Positions 7,560-15,482 of a DNA stretch of 64,000 nt are shown here, piece after piece. Source of the DNA: JAEUIE01 sp046350055 (lineage in GTDB: Bacteria > Planctomycetota > Planctomycetia > Gemmatales > HRBIN36); assembly GCA_046350055.1 (NCBI GenBank), contig JAXMBC010000001.1, positions 1,302,001 through 1,366,000 of the forward strand, in the 5' to 3' direction. Position 1 is the stretch's first letter. The number at the start of each line of letters is the position of its first letter. Below the pieces are notes generated by a model that did not search any database, was not told the origin of the DNA, and saw only the letters and a program-made list of their open reading frames with translations. The position numbers and the translations under genes are program-made.

Positions 7560-8636
7560 ATGGCACGTACGCTCCCCCTCCGCGCCCATCTCGGCTGGCT
7601 GAAGAAAACAGCCAAGCAGCAACTGGTTACCCTGCGACAGCAGCAGCCCGAGGCCCAGCTCAGTGATGCCCAGTTTCAGCTGGCCCGCGAGTATGGCTTC
7701 GCCAGTTGGCGTGCCCTGGTGGAGCATGTCAACCAGAGTACGGCACAGTTACAGGCGCTGACTGCCGCTGGTGTACAGGAAGATCCGGCTAGCCTGAAGC
7801 CTGACGATGTGGATGTGGTTCAACTCTTTGCCGCGGTGCGATCCGGGAACCGGGCTGAGGTGGAAACGCTGCTGCGTCGCCGTCCGCAACTGGTTCATGC
7901 TCGTGATGCTTCGGGGATGACGCCCCTGCACCTGGCTGCAGAGTGCAACGATCCAACACTTGGCATCGTGATGCTGGCTTTCGGGGCAGATGCAGAGGCA
8001 ACGTATGGCCAGTCGGCCCACACGCCACTGTCGTGGGCGGTGACGACGAATGGCCTGGCGTTCGCTGCAACGCTGTCGAAGGTGGGGGTGGAGCCTGATC
8101 TGTTCACGGCTGCGGGAATGGGCGACCTGGCTGCGGTGCAACGTTGCTTTGTTGCTCCTGGATTGCCGGAGACGCATCGGCTGAAGACGGGGAGCAGCCG
8201 ATTTACTGCCGATGGTTCGCGTTTGCCTTGCCCGCCCGTCACAGCACCGGAGCAAGTCGCGGACGCCCTCTACATGGCGTGTCGCAATGGGCATGCCGAG
8301 GTGGTGCGCTTCCTGCTCACTCAGCAGCCTGATCTGCAGTTCAAGGGATACCTCGGCGCAGGCCTCTTGCACTGGGCCTGCTTCGGCAATTCCATGGATG
8401 TCGTCAATCAACTGCTCGCTGCGGGGCTCGATCCGCAGGAACGCGATCCTGCACTCGGCTGCACACCTCGCGAATTTGGCCTGTGCATCTCGGCCCAGTG
8501 GGGCCTGCGTGACTTGGTGCAACGGCAACTCGAGCGTGATCCGTCACTTCGGGATGACGTTGCCCCCTGCGCAAGGGAACTGGCGGAGGCTGAGGGACAC
8601 ACAGGAATCGTCGAACTGTTGAACCAGAGCAGGTAG
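7560..8636 (+). CDS. Ankyrin-repeat protein
   Basis: This 358-residue cytoplasmic protein begins with a helical region containing HLGWLKKTAKQQLVTLRQ and YGFASWRALVEHV, a cap seen in planctomycete ankyrin proteins. Ankyrin repeats follow: DASGMTPLHLAAECND, QSAHTPLSWAV, DALYMACRNGHAEVVRFLL, GLLHWACFGNSMDVVNQLL. A last degenerate repeat ends the protein. It is likely a protein-binding scaffold; the partner is unknown. The ATG at 7560 has GGAGAGAAGG a few bases upstream; the frame is open 28 codons earlier. Confidence 0.8.
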   Translation: MARTLPLRAHLGWLKKTAKQQLVTLRQQQPEAQLSDAQFQLAREYGFASWRALVEHVNQSTAQLQALTAAGVQEDPASLKPDDVDVVQLFAAVRSGNRAEVETLLRRRPQLVHARDASGMTPLHLAAECNDPTLGIVMLAFGADAEATYGQSAHTPLSWAVTTNGLAFAATLSKVGVEPDLFTAAGMGDLAAVQRCFVAPGLPETHRLKTGSSRFTADGSRLPCPPVTAPEQVADALYMACRNGHAEVVRFLLTQQPDLQFKGYLGAGLLHWACFGNSMDVVNQLLAAGLDPQERDPALGCTPREFGLCISAQWGLRDLVQRQLERDPSLRDDVAPCARELAEAEGHTGIVELLNQSR

Positions 8637-8650
8637 CAGAAACATTGCTA

Positions 8651-9472
8651 CTAGTAGTGGTGCTTCCCAAAGAAGAACAACAGCACCTTGTCGTAACGGG
8701 CGGCCCAGTGAGCTTCATTGTGCTCACCGCCGGCGACTTCCCAGTAGTAGTAGTCGGAGCCGGGGAGCAACCCGGTCTGGTCGAAGATTTCGACCAGTCG
8801 ACGCGTACGCTGTAGAGCTGGGGGTACGACGGCCCGGGCGCCCCCTTCTTTATTACCCATGTCGAGCCAGAATCGCATGGAGCGCATCCACTCGATGGAC
8901 TCTGCATTCTCCAGTTCACGAAGAATGCGGTTCCGCGCCCACCAGAGCGACGGCGACAAGATGCCTGCCATGCTGAAGAGTTTGTGCCGCTTCCAGGCGA
9001 GGCTCAGGGTCGACAAACCACCCATCGAGGAGCCAACAATGGCAGTCGACTCACGGCCTGATTGCGTGCGATAGAGCCGATCCACAAAGGGCTTCACTTC
9101 ATCGAAGAGGAACTGGCCATAGAGGTGATTGCGGCCTTCGTTCACATTGACATTGGGATCGGGAAAAGGTGCATATTCGAACAGGCGCTCGGGCGTGTTG
9201 TGGATGGCCACCTGAATGATCGGCTGCATGCGGCCCTGATGGATCAACCGGTCGGCGGTGGTCGCTGCATCCCAGGCGATGCCAAACGCGGAGGTGTGTG
9301 CTTCGAAAACGTTCTGACCATCGTGCAGATACACTACCGGGTAGCGGCGGCTCGGCTGCTCTTCGTACTCAGCAGGCAGGTAGACCGTCACCTGGCGGTC
9401 GTTCTCCAGGTGCCCGGAGCGGAAACTGGCATGGTGCAGAAGACGACCTGTCGGAACGAAGACATCGGGCAT
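8651..9472 (-). CDS. Putative esterase (alpha/beta hydrolase, esterase D family)
   Basis: This 273-residue protein carries the features of PF00756 esterases: VTVYLPAEY, YPVVYLHDGQNVF, the nucleophile elbow GSSMGG, a downstream LDMGNKEGG with a plausible acid residue, and GGEHNEAHW with the catalytic His. No signal peptide is visible. The family hydrolyses carboxyl or siderophore esters; the substrate here is unknown. The ATG at 9472 is used; a TTG at 9487 in frame is possible, though AAGGG sits only 1 base from it. Confidence 0.8.
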   Translation of the reverse strand: MPDVFVPTGRLLHHASFRSGHLENDRQVTVYLPAEYEEQPSRRYPVVYLHDGQNVFEAHTSAFGIAWDAATTADRLIHQGRMQPIIQVAIHNTPERLFEYAPFPDPNVNVNEGRNHLYGQFLFDEVKPFVDRLYRTQSGRESTAIVGSSMGGLSTLSLAWKRHKLFSMAGILSPSLWWARNRILRELENAESIEWMRSMRFWLDMGNKEGGARAVVPPALQRTRRLVEIFDQTGLLPGSDYYYWEVAGGEHNEAHWAARYDKVLLFFFGKHHY

Positions 9473-9534
9473 GCGGGTGGTGTTCAATCCCTTGAAGTCA
9501 TGTGCGGTAACAAATGGACTTGCAGAAGCCAGTC

Positions 9535-9559
9535 CCCCTCTCCCTACCGGGGAGAGGGG
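9535..9559 (-). terminator. Hairpin between epimerase and esterase genes
   Basis: CCCCTCTCCC (9535-9544) pairs perfectly with GGGAGAGGGG (9550-9559) over 10 bp. It lies 19 bases after the epimerase stop codon and resembles a common REP-type hairpin; without a T-run its terminator role is tentative. Confidence 0.45.
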
Positions 9560-9577
9560 CGCATGAGCCTCAGTGGA

Positions 9578-10519
9578 TTATACACGCCGCTCCGCCAGAT
9601 GTGCATCCAGCGTGGCCTTCAGGCCCTGCATAAACGTGTACTGTGGGTCGTAGCCTAAGTCAGTGCGGGCGGCGGTGATGTCAGCTTGCGAATGTCGTAC
9701 ATCCCCGGCTCGAGCATCCTTGAACACCGGCTGCAGCTTGGTGCCCAGCAGTTCATTCAACCCGTTGATGAGATCGAGCAGGCTGGTGTTGCCACCGACA
9801 CCGATGTTATAAACCTTGCCGACGGAATTTGGAGCGTCGGCTGCTTTCATCACAGCCTGAGTGGCATTGAGAACATAGGTGAAGTCTCGCGATTGCAGAC
9901 CATCGCCAAAGACCACCGGTTGCTGGCCTTTGACCATCGCATCGATGAACAGGGCAATGACACCGGTGTAGGGATTCTTCGGATCCTGCCGCGGACCGAA
10001 GATGTTGAAGAAGCGGAGGCGGGTTGTCTCGAGGCCATAGCTGGCGGTAAAGGCTTTGCAGTAATGTTCACCAGCGAGCTTGGCTGCAGCGTAAGGGCTC
10101 AGCGGAGCAATGGCATCGCTCTCATGTCGCAAGGCACCTGGAGTATCGCCGTAGGCGCTGCTGCTGGCAGCATAAACCACCCGGCGGACTTTGGCGTGAC
10201 GGGCCGCTTCGAGTACATTCAAGGTGCCCGTGGCACAGGCTGCATGCGAGAGAAGTGGTGCTTCGATGCTGCGCTGCACTGAAGGGAGTGCTGCCAGGTG
10301 GAACACGACTTCGCAACCTGCGACTGCCTGCGCAACAGCTGCAGGATCGGTGATACTTCCTTCGTACCAGGTAATGCGGTTTGCCACAGCAGCCAGGTTG
10401 ACTTTGCGTCCGGTGCTGAGATCATCGAGCACCACGACCTGATTCCCGGCAGCCAGGAGGCCTTCGGTGAGATGCGAGCCGATGAAGCCAGCCCCGCCGG
10501 TAACAAGCACTTTGCGCAC
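9578..10519 (-). CDS. NAD-dependent sugar-nucleotide epimerase/dehydratase
   Basis: This 313-residue protein is an extended short-chain dehydrogenase. The Rossmann motif GGAGFIGS is at residues 8-15, DDLST binds the cofactor ribose, ASSSAYGD holds the catalytic Ser, and YAAAK the Tyr/Lys pair. RLRFFNIFGPRQDP and YNIGVG are typical of UDP-glucose/UDP-GlcNAc 4-epimerase relatives. Sugar specificity cannot be fixed. It starts with GTG at 10519, with GGAAGG 6 bases ahead. It probably feeds glycan or envelope polysaccharide synthesis, together with the unlinked nucleotidyltransferase at 12009. Confidence 0.85.
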   Translation of the reverse strand: MRKVLVTGGAGFIGSHLTEGLLAAGNQVVVLDDLSTGRKVNLAAVANRITWYEGSITDPAAVAQAVAGCEVVFHLAALPSVQRSIEAPLLSHAACATGTLNVLEAARHAKVRRVVYAASSSAYGDTPGALRHESDAIAPLSPYAAAKLAGEHYCKAFTASYGLETTRLRFFNIFGPRQDPKNPYTGVIALFIDAMVKGQQPVVFGDGLQSRDFTYVLNATQAVMKAADAPNSVGKVYNIGVGGNTSLLDLINGLNELLGTKLQPVFKDARAGDVRHSQADITAARTDLGYDPQYTFMQGLKATLDAHLAERRV

Positions 10520-10602
10520 AATACACCTTCCAGAATCAATGAAGTCAGGAGTCAGCTGCCAGAAACAGCAGGAGTGCCTTGAACACGTCCCGGAGAAACT
10601 AA

Positions 10603-10636
10603 AAGCCAGGAGTCATGATAATCTGACTCCTGGCTT
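10603..10636 (-). terminator. Terminator of the HU-like gene
   Basis: AAGCCAGGAGTCA (10603-10615) pairs perfectly with TGACTCCTGGCTT (10624-10636). Read on the minus strand the stem is followed by TTTTAGTTTC, a usable T-run, 24 bases after the HU-like stop codon. The sequence also belongs to a CCAGGAGTCAG-type repeat seen elsewhere in the window. Confidence 0.7.
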
Positions 10637-10659
10637 CTGTGATTCTGGCTTCTACAAGA

Positions 10660-10980
10660 CTACTTCACCGAAGCGGCGAAGTCCTTGAGGGCCTTGACAG
10701 GGCGTGCCTTGACCACCTTCTTGGCGGGCTTGGCAGGGTAGAACTTCATCTGGCCCGAGAATGGATCCTTGCGTTCACCAGCGGGAACAGCCTTCTTGAT
10801 GTCCAGCTTGAACTTGCAGAGACCGGGCAGGGTGAAGACGCCGACACCCTTCTTGCCGAGATCGGCATGGATGTGGGCGACGAGGGCGTCGAGGAGGGCC
10901 ACAACATCCTTCTTGCTCAAGTTGGTGCTCTCAGACAGGTTCTTGATGATCTGAGACTTCGTGGTGGGTTTGGCTGCCAT
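10660..10980 (-). CDS. HU-family DNA-binding protein with basic tail
   Basis: This 106-residue protein has the HU/IHF fold: SQIIKNLSESTNLSKKDVVALLDAL, then GVGVFTLPGLCKFKLDIKK. The DNA-intercalating arm is altered: instead of the usual G-RNPxTG it shows ERKDPFSGQ. A Lys/Pro/Ala-rich extension follows (KPAKKVVKARPVKALKDF), typical of planctomycete HU-like proteins. ATG at 10980 is chosen: GAGAGG lies 9 bases ahead, while the ATG at 10989 touches it. A sigma70-like promoter is visible upstream. Expected role: nucleoid compaction. Confidence 0.85.
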   Translation of the reverse strand: MAAKPTTKSQIIKNLSESTNLSKKDVVALLDALVAHIHADLGKKGVGVFTLPGLCKFKLDIKKAVPAGERKDPFSGQMKFYPAKPAKKVVKARPVKALKDFAASVK

Positions 10981-11032
10981 CGTGTTCATCCTCTCTAATG
11001 GTAGAGTCAGAAAATCCGTTAGACGTACAACA

Positions 11033-11061
11033 CTTTTAGGCCTCCAGCGGCAGGTCGTCAA
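11033..11061 (-). promoter_or_regulatory. Candidate sigma70 promoter of the HU-like gene
   Basis: On the minus strand TTGACG (11061-11056) and TAAAAG (11038-11033) are separated by 17 bases and lie about 55 bases before the chosen start. The -35 box is near consensus, the -10 moderate. Confidence 0.4.
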
Positions 11062-11531
11062 TGATAATCATGAAAAAAGGCCGGAAAAATAGAGCATTTT
11101 GCGATTGCCTCTTGAAGGCGAGTGTGAAAGTTGTTGGCTCCTGAAGTTGCGGTATGATTCGTTCTTCCTATCGGGAAGAGGTGCCGGGGATGAGGGGATC
11201 TCTCGCTGCGCAGCGCCTCCGTTCTGCACTTCGATGCCGATACGAAATGAACTCGTGACAAGATGGAGTTGTCACGCAGCAGGGGATTGGAAGTGGTCGA
11301 GTGCACGATCATGGACAGCCGATCTTCGTCCACTGCAACAGCGAACGGATTTTGACAGATCGGCAAGGGTAGTGTTTTAATGGTGAAATGCAAAATGTGA
11401 TTCGGGTCAACGGACGTCTTGGCCAATTGCGTGGGGCAACGGCAGAAAGACTATCGCGTGAACGCCTTGTATTGCGGACCGTTGACACTTGCAACATCTA
11501 CCTAACTGCTTCGATGCAACACAGTCCTGAA
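11062..11531. other. Gene-free stretch with an orphan promoter-like site
   Basis: No reading frame in this 470-base stretch has a start site and composition like its neighbours. TTGACA (11352-11357) and TTTAAT (11376-11381), 18 bases apart, form a plausible plus-strand promoter with no gene behind it before the hairpin at 11532-11568. A small RNA of about 180 bases is conceivable but unsupported otherwise. Confidence 0.35.
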
Positions 11532-11568
11532 AACAACAAAGGCTACCCATCGGGTAGCCTTCGTTGTT
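11532..11568 (-). terminator. Intrinsic terminator of the small lipoprotein gene
   Basis: A 17-bp stem pairs 11532-11548 with 11552-11568 around a 3-base loop. The single irregular pair is a G-U wobble when transcribed from the minus strand but an A-C mismatch on the plus strand. The minus-strand stem ends in TTTGTTGTTTTC. Both points assign it to the gene at 11587-11757. Confidence 0.8.
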
Positions 11569-11586
11569 CCAACGCGTCCAGCGACG

Positions 11587-11757
11587 TTATTTCGCGGGAG
11601 CGGGCATGCTCTGAGTAGCGGGAGCAGCGTGAATGTGGCCAGCGCTGTTGTTACCACAGCTGTTACACACTTCGCGGCAGGTATCGCAGGTGTCATGACA
11701 GCAACCCATCAGAGCGCTCATCACAGCAACTGCAACCAACGACATCAGCGTACGCAT
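11587..11757 (-). CDS. Small Cys-rich lipoprotein, 56 residues
   Basis: A complete reading frame starts with ATG at 11757 and stops with TAA at 11587-11589. The product begins MRTLMSLVAVAVMSALMGCC, a lipoprotein signal with Cys19 as probable lipidation site. Four more Cys follow in a C-x2-C, C-x2-C arrangement (CDTCREVCNSC), then a His pair and a Pro/Ala end. The Cys array suggests metal binding or disulfides; the function is unknown. AGGTAGGA lies upstream, and a terminator with minus-strand geometry follows 19 bases after the stop. Confidence 0.75.
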   Translation of the reverse strand: MRTLMSLVAVAVMSALMGCCHDTCDTCREVCNSCGNNSAGHIHAAPATQSMPAPAK

Positions 11758-12008
11758 GGATCGGCATCCTACCTAAGGCCTGCACCCGGTGGCTGCCCAG
11801 CCTGGCTCCGCCAGACCCGGCAGGTGGATGATCCATCATCCCCCCTCAACGCCCAAGGTGCACTGTAGGCATCGTCACACCGGGCGGTTATCCTTCGCCT
11901 CAAGACCGGCAAACCCGGCAACACCCCTGTTAAAGCGTATCGGTTCCACCGTGCGCACCTTCTATGATGTTAAAGTGTAACGATTCTACCACCAGGGTAA
12001 GCCAGCGT

Positions 12009-12707
12009 ATGGAAGCAGTGATCATGGCAGCGGGACTGGGTACCCGGCTGCGGCCTTACACGGAAACCACCCCTAAGCCACTCCTCGTGGTGCAGGGACG
12101 ACCCATCCTCGACTGGATTATCGCAGCTTTGCCGCCCCAGGTGAACCGGCTGGTGGTAGTGGTCAACTACCTGGCTGAGCAGATTGAAGACTATCTCCGG
12201 CAGCAGACCCATATCCGGGACTACACGACGGTACGCCAGGCGGTGCCACGGGGCACCGGCGATGCCTTCCGATCGTGTTTTGCCCATCTTCACGGAGACA
12301 AGTATCTCGTGATGAATGCAGACGACCTCTTCGCCGCAGCTGACCTGGAGATCCTCTGCCAATACGAGGCTGGGTTACTGGTGCATCCGGTGGAGACACC
12401 CAGGCACTTTGGCATCGCCTTCCGACGCCCCGATGGTACTTTGGAAAAACTCGTGGAGAAACCTGATCTGGATGGCACGCAACTGGCCAACGTAGGGGTC
12501 TACCTGTTTCCGAAACTGGTCAAGGAACTGGAACTGCAACTCTCGCCGCGGGGCGAGTACGAGATTACTGATTACGTATCACAACTGGCAACGCAGGGTA
12601 GTGTACAGGTGGTGCCAGCCCGATTCTGGCTGCCCATTGGCAATATCCCCGCGTGGGAGGGAGCGCAGCAGGCGGATTTACAGGCCTGCCAGCGCGTCAC
12701 GTCATAA
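12009..12707 (+). CDS. Nucleotidyltransferase (sugar-1-phosphate type)
   Basis: This 232-residue protein opens with MEAVIMAAGLGTRLRPYTET and TPKPLL, the nucleotide-binding signature of NTP_transferase enzymes (PF00483). Later come MNADDLF (metal-binding Asp pair), HFGIAF, LVEKPD and NVGVYLF, as in glucose-1-phosphate or mannose-1-phosphate nucleotidyltransferases. It is short, with no C-terminal left-handed helix. Sugar and nucleotide are undetermined. ATG at 12009 is chosen: AGGGTAAG lies 7 bases ahead and the homology begins there. It probably supplies NDP-sugars for the epimerase type encoded at 9578-10519. Confidence 0.85.
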   Translation: MEAVIMAAGLGTRLRPYTETTPKPLLVVQGRPILDWIIAALPPQVNRLVVVVNYLAEQIEDYLRQQTHIRDYTTVRQAVPRGTGDAFRSCFAHLHGDKYLVMNADDLFAAADLEILCQYEAGLLVHPVETPRHFGIAFRRPDGTLEKLVEKPDLDGTQLANVGVYLFPKLVKELELQLSPRGEYEITDYVSQLATQGSVQVVPARFWLPIGNIPAWEGAQQADLQACQRVTS

Positions 12708-12826
12708 TTCTCCCACAGGTTTGCGCGATCCCACAAAAAACGAGGTACTATTCCAATCATGAAGAACTTTTGCAGAATAACTCAGCAGCCAGTCTCACTC
12801 ACTCCCTTACCATAGAGGACATTTAC

Positions 12827-13252
12827 ATGGCACAACCCATGCCCCCACCACCTCCCCCGAAACAGGGCCTAGGCCTGTTCGGCTATCTGTTCATGCTGGC
12901 CTTTGTCGTGTTGGTCGTGGGCTACTTCCAGGGCTGGTTTGATTTCAACAAGAATCCCGAAACGGGCAAGCGGGAACTCAACATCCATACGGACAAGTTC
13001 AAGAAGGACAAGGACGCCATGGTGAAGGCTACGTCCGAAACCTATGCGTCCATCAAGGAGAAGTTCACGAAGAAGGAAGCCGATTCCAAGACAGCCAAGC
13101 CGGAAGAGAAGGCGAATCTTGACAAGGAAATCGCTGACCTCAAGGCCAAGCTGGAAAAGGCAGAAGCCCTGAAGAAGAAGGCTGAAGAATCGACCAACGA
13201 TGAAGGCCTCAAAGGTCTGGAAGAGCAAGTGAAGAAACTGCTTCCGAAGTAG
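12827..13252 (+). CDS. Membrane-anchored coiled-coil protein
   Basis: This 141-residue protein has a Pro-rich cytoplasmic start (MAQPMPPPPPPKQG), one membrane segment (about residues 19-36), a short linker, and a long charged helix with Lys/Glu/Ala heptads (EKANLDKEIADLKAKLEKAE) that should form a coiled coil. No enzyme motif is present. The ATG at 12827 has AGAGGAC 6 bases ahead. I know no function; the design suits a spacer or tether in the envelope. Confidence 0.65.
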   Translation: MAQPMPPPPPPKQGLGLFGYLFMLAFVVLVVGYFQGWFDFNKNPETGKRELNIHTDKFKKDKDAMVKATSETYASIKEKFTKKEADSKTAKPEEKANLDKEIADLKAKLEKAEALKKKAEESTNDEGLKGLEEQVKKLLPK

Positions 13253-13274
13253 TGTGGCAAAACCAGAATAATGC

Positions 13275-13304
13275 AACAGCCCATGGTGAGAACCATGGGC
13301 TGTT
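13275..13304. terminator. Bidirectional terminator
   Basis: AACAGCCCATGGT (13275-13287) pairs perfectly over 13 bp with 13292-13304, loop GAGA. It sits between two convergent genes (stops at 13252 and 13325) and has a T-rich plus-strand tail (AGTGTTTC). Confidence 0.75.
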
Positions 13305-13324
13305 AGTGTTTCATACCGTCCTGC

Positions 13325-13777
13325 TTATTTCTTCTTCTTCAGAATGAAGATCATTTCCTTGCTGCCTTCCTTGGTCTCGAACTTGGCAGGGCGATTGGTG
13401 TCGTCATGGTCGGCGGCACAGATCTTGACCTTGTCAGCGCCGTCCCATTCGTAAATGGCCAATTGCTTCTTGCCCTTGGTCTCGCCGTCCGTCACGGTGA
13501 TGTCCATGTTCATCGGCTTCTTGGAAGGATCGAGGTCCTGCTTGCCGGCTTCGACCAGCATGTCGCCAATCTTCTGTTCGTAGTTCTTGCCCTTGAAGGT
13601 GAAGGTCATTTCGGCGAAGGCTTCTTCCTGCATCTTGCGGCCACCGACTTCCATGGCTACGACGACCCAGGTGCCTTCAAATTTCTTGTCTTCGTCGGCG
13701 ACTTTGTCGTCGGCTGCCCACGCGGGCAGCACTAGTGCGGCCAGAACGGCCCAGGCAAGAATCAGTGTGCGCTTCAT
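13325..13777 (-). CDS. Secreted TIGR03067-type protein
   Basis: This 150-residue protein has a Sec signal peptide (about residues 1-21, ending PAWAAD) and then KKFEGTWVVVAMEVGGRK, MTFTFKGKNYEQK and a C-terminal strand MIFILKKKK. This matches the planctomycete-enriched TIGR03067 family, a small beta-barrel-like domain of unknown role in the periplasm or at the surface. GGAGG lies 9 bases before the ATG. Monocistronic, facing the terminator at 13275. Confidence 0.8.
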   Translation of the reverse strand: MKRTLILAWAVLAALVLPAWAADDKVADEDKKFEGTWVVVAMEVGGRKMQEEAFAEMTFTFKGKNYEQKIGDMLVEAGKQDLDPSKKPMNMDITVTDGETKGKKQLAIYEWDGADKVKICAADHDDTNRPAKFETKEGSKEMIFILKKKK

Positions 13778-13986
13778 GACGTACGTCCTCCGGAAAAAGA
13801 TGCAGAACGAAGTGAATTCTCTGCAAGATGTGTTGTGACAGCCACCCTTGGGCAGTCACACCGATAAGTTTAGGCGAATGCCGAGATGGAGTCCAGCACG
13901 AACGAGGGCGTTCTCAGGGATCTATCAGAATCCCAAAGTGCTTAGTGCTTAGTCCTACACTAAGTGCTAAAAGCTGATAATGGGAT

Positions 13987-15381
13987 TTAGAAGGTAGAGC
14001 GGCCGCCGCCCAGGTCGATGGCGTTCTGGCTAGGTTCGCTCTGCATGGCCCACTGGAGAAGCTTGCGGGTGATGTCCGCGGCGCGAGGGCTAGCGGGGTG
14101 AGGCATCGGCTGACCAATCGCGATGCCGAGATCAACGTTCAGGCAGTGCTGTACGATACGGGCGGTATCGAGAGCGAGTTCCCGGTTGCCTAGCTTGGCG
14201 ATTTCGCGGAGAGTCGCGAGGGCTTCCGGGTGGCGGCCGGTGCGGGTGAGCAGTGTTTCAGCAGCCATCTGCCGCAGGGGGACGGGGTTGCCTGCACCGA
14301 GCAGCTTTTCCATCAGCCGGATGTCGCCTTTGAACTGGCTGGAGGTCAGCCGGGCCAGCTGCACGCGAAGCAAGGCAGGAGTCTGAGCGTTTTCGACGAT
14401 GCCGATGATCTCGCGACCGGTCTCATCCGGCTCTTCTCGCATCAGCCGGCTGTAGTGGACGCCGAGCGTTTCCGCGGCACGGATGCCGAGCGGCCCGCGG
14501 TCACCAGACCAGGCGACGAAGTCGGCCACCGCCTCACCAGAGAGTATCTGGCCATCCTGGAGGATGGGGCCTTGATCTGTTAGGAAGTTGGACGAGAGTG
14601 CCAGACGCACGCCGTTGCGCATCCATTGCCAGCGACGGTCGCGGCTGCGTCGCTCTGATTTGTTGAAGAGCATCTCCGCAGCAGCATCACGGACGTTCTC
14701 ATCCTGATCGGACAAGGCATTAGCCATCAATTCGGTGATGCGACGATCTCGCAGCGCACCCAGGGCGCGAATGGCCTGGGTCCGCACTTCGGGAACACGA
14801 TCGGTTTCCAGAAGACGCAGCACTTCATTCGGCTGGCCGATCTGCCAGTGGGCGCGATACTCGAGAGCAGCGAGAGCAGCAATCCGGACGCCGGGATGGG
14901 TATGATCGAGCAGGTTGAGAGCAGGGCCAGCATCGTAGCGGATAGCTTCACGGAACGCACGCACTTCGGGTACGTCCTTGCAGCGGGCGAGTTCGGGAGG
15001 CCAGTCCGTCTTGCGGCCGATCTCTTCGCTCAGCCGGCGGGCCTTGCGGTACATCAGCGACCCGGAACGCTGCAGCCAGAAGGAGACGAATCCCACCAGG
15101 GCAAAAAACCAGAGGAGGGCTTGCGACAGGGCGATCAGGAAATAGTTGTTCGTCGTGGGCAGATAGTAAAAGAACGGCAGTGCGAAAGCAGAGAGGAAGA
15201 GGGCTGAAAAGCGGAACGAGGGAAGTTCACGAAAGAAGGACAGCGCGAGGAGTCCCACGCCAGCACTGACACCGAAGCCGACCAGAGGCAGGAATTGGCC
15301 GTGGTCAGGCGCCTGGAGCACCTGAATCAGCAGCAACACGGAAGGCAGTACAAAGACTACCCAGCGCAGCAGAAGAACCAT
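13987..15381 (-). CDS. Membrane protein with HEAT repeats
   Basis: This 464-residue protein has four hydrophobic segments in the first 110 residues, then a cytoplasmic helical domain. HEAT-like repeats are visible: HTHPGVRIAALAALEYR, VPEVRTQAIRALGALRD, DENVRDAAAEMLF, and later LRQMAAETLLTRTGRH. The end (AIDLGGGRSTF) is disordered. HEAT repeats bind proteins; no enzymatic motif is seen. ATG at 15381 is chosen because TGGAG lies 5 bases ahead; another ATG 18 bases upstream is in frame. The 209 bases after the stop contain an inverted CTTAGTG/CACTAAG pair and no gene. Confidence 0.75.
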   Translation of the reverse strand: MVLLLRWVVFVLPSVLLLIQVLQAPDHGQFLPLVGFGVSAGVGLLALSFFRELPSFRFSALFLSAFALPFFYYLPTTNNYFLIALSQALLWFFALVGFVSFWLQRSGSLMYRKARRLSEEIGRKTDWPPELARCKDVPEVRAFREAIRYDAGPALNLLDHTHPGVRIAALAALEYRAHWQIGQPNEVLRLLETDRVPEVRTQAIRALGALRDRRITELMANALSDQDENVRDAAAEMLFNKSERRSRDRRWQWMRNGVRLALSSNFLTDQGPILQDGQILSGEAVADFVAWSGDRGPLGIRAAETLGVHYSRLMREEPDETGREIIGIVENAQTPALLRVQLARLTSSQFKGDIRLMEKLLGAGNPVPLRQMAAETLLTRTGRHPEALATLREIAKLGNRELALDTARIVQHCLNVDLGIAIGQPMPHPASPRAADITRKLLQWAMQSEPSQNAIDLGGGRSTF

Positions 15382-15482
15382 CGAAACTCCATCTGACATC
15401 TGGGGAACGAGGGAGTTAGTTGCAGTTTAGCTTATTTTCCACAGGAAGGAGGAGCTTGGCAGGGATTTTCAGTTCAGGTACG

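Noticed and set aside
11099..11380. 93-residue open frame in the gene-free stretch
   Set aside because: No ribosome site, atypical composition and no motif; treated as non-coding.
13926..13975. CTTAGTG/CACTAAG inverted pair as a terminator
   Set aside because: The stem is short with a long loop and is surrounded by simple TTAGCACTTAG-like sequence; too weak to call.
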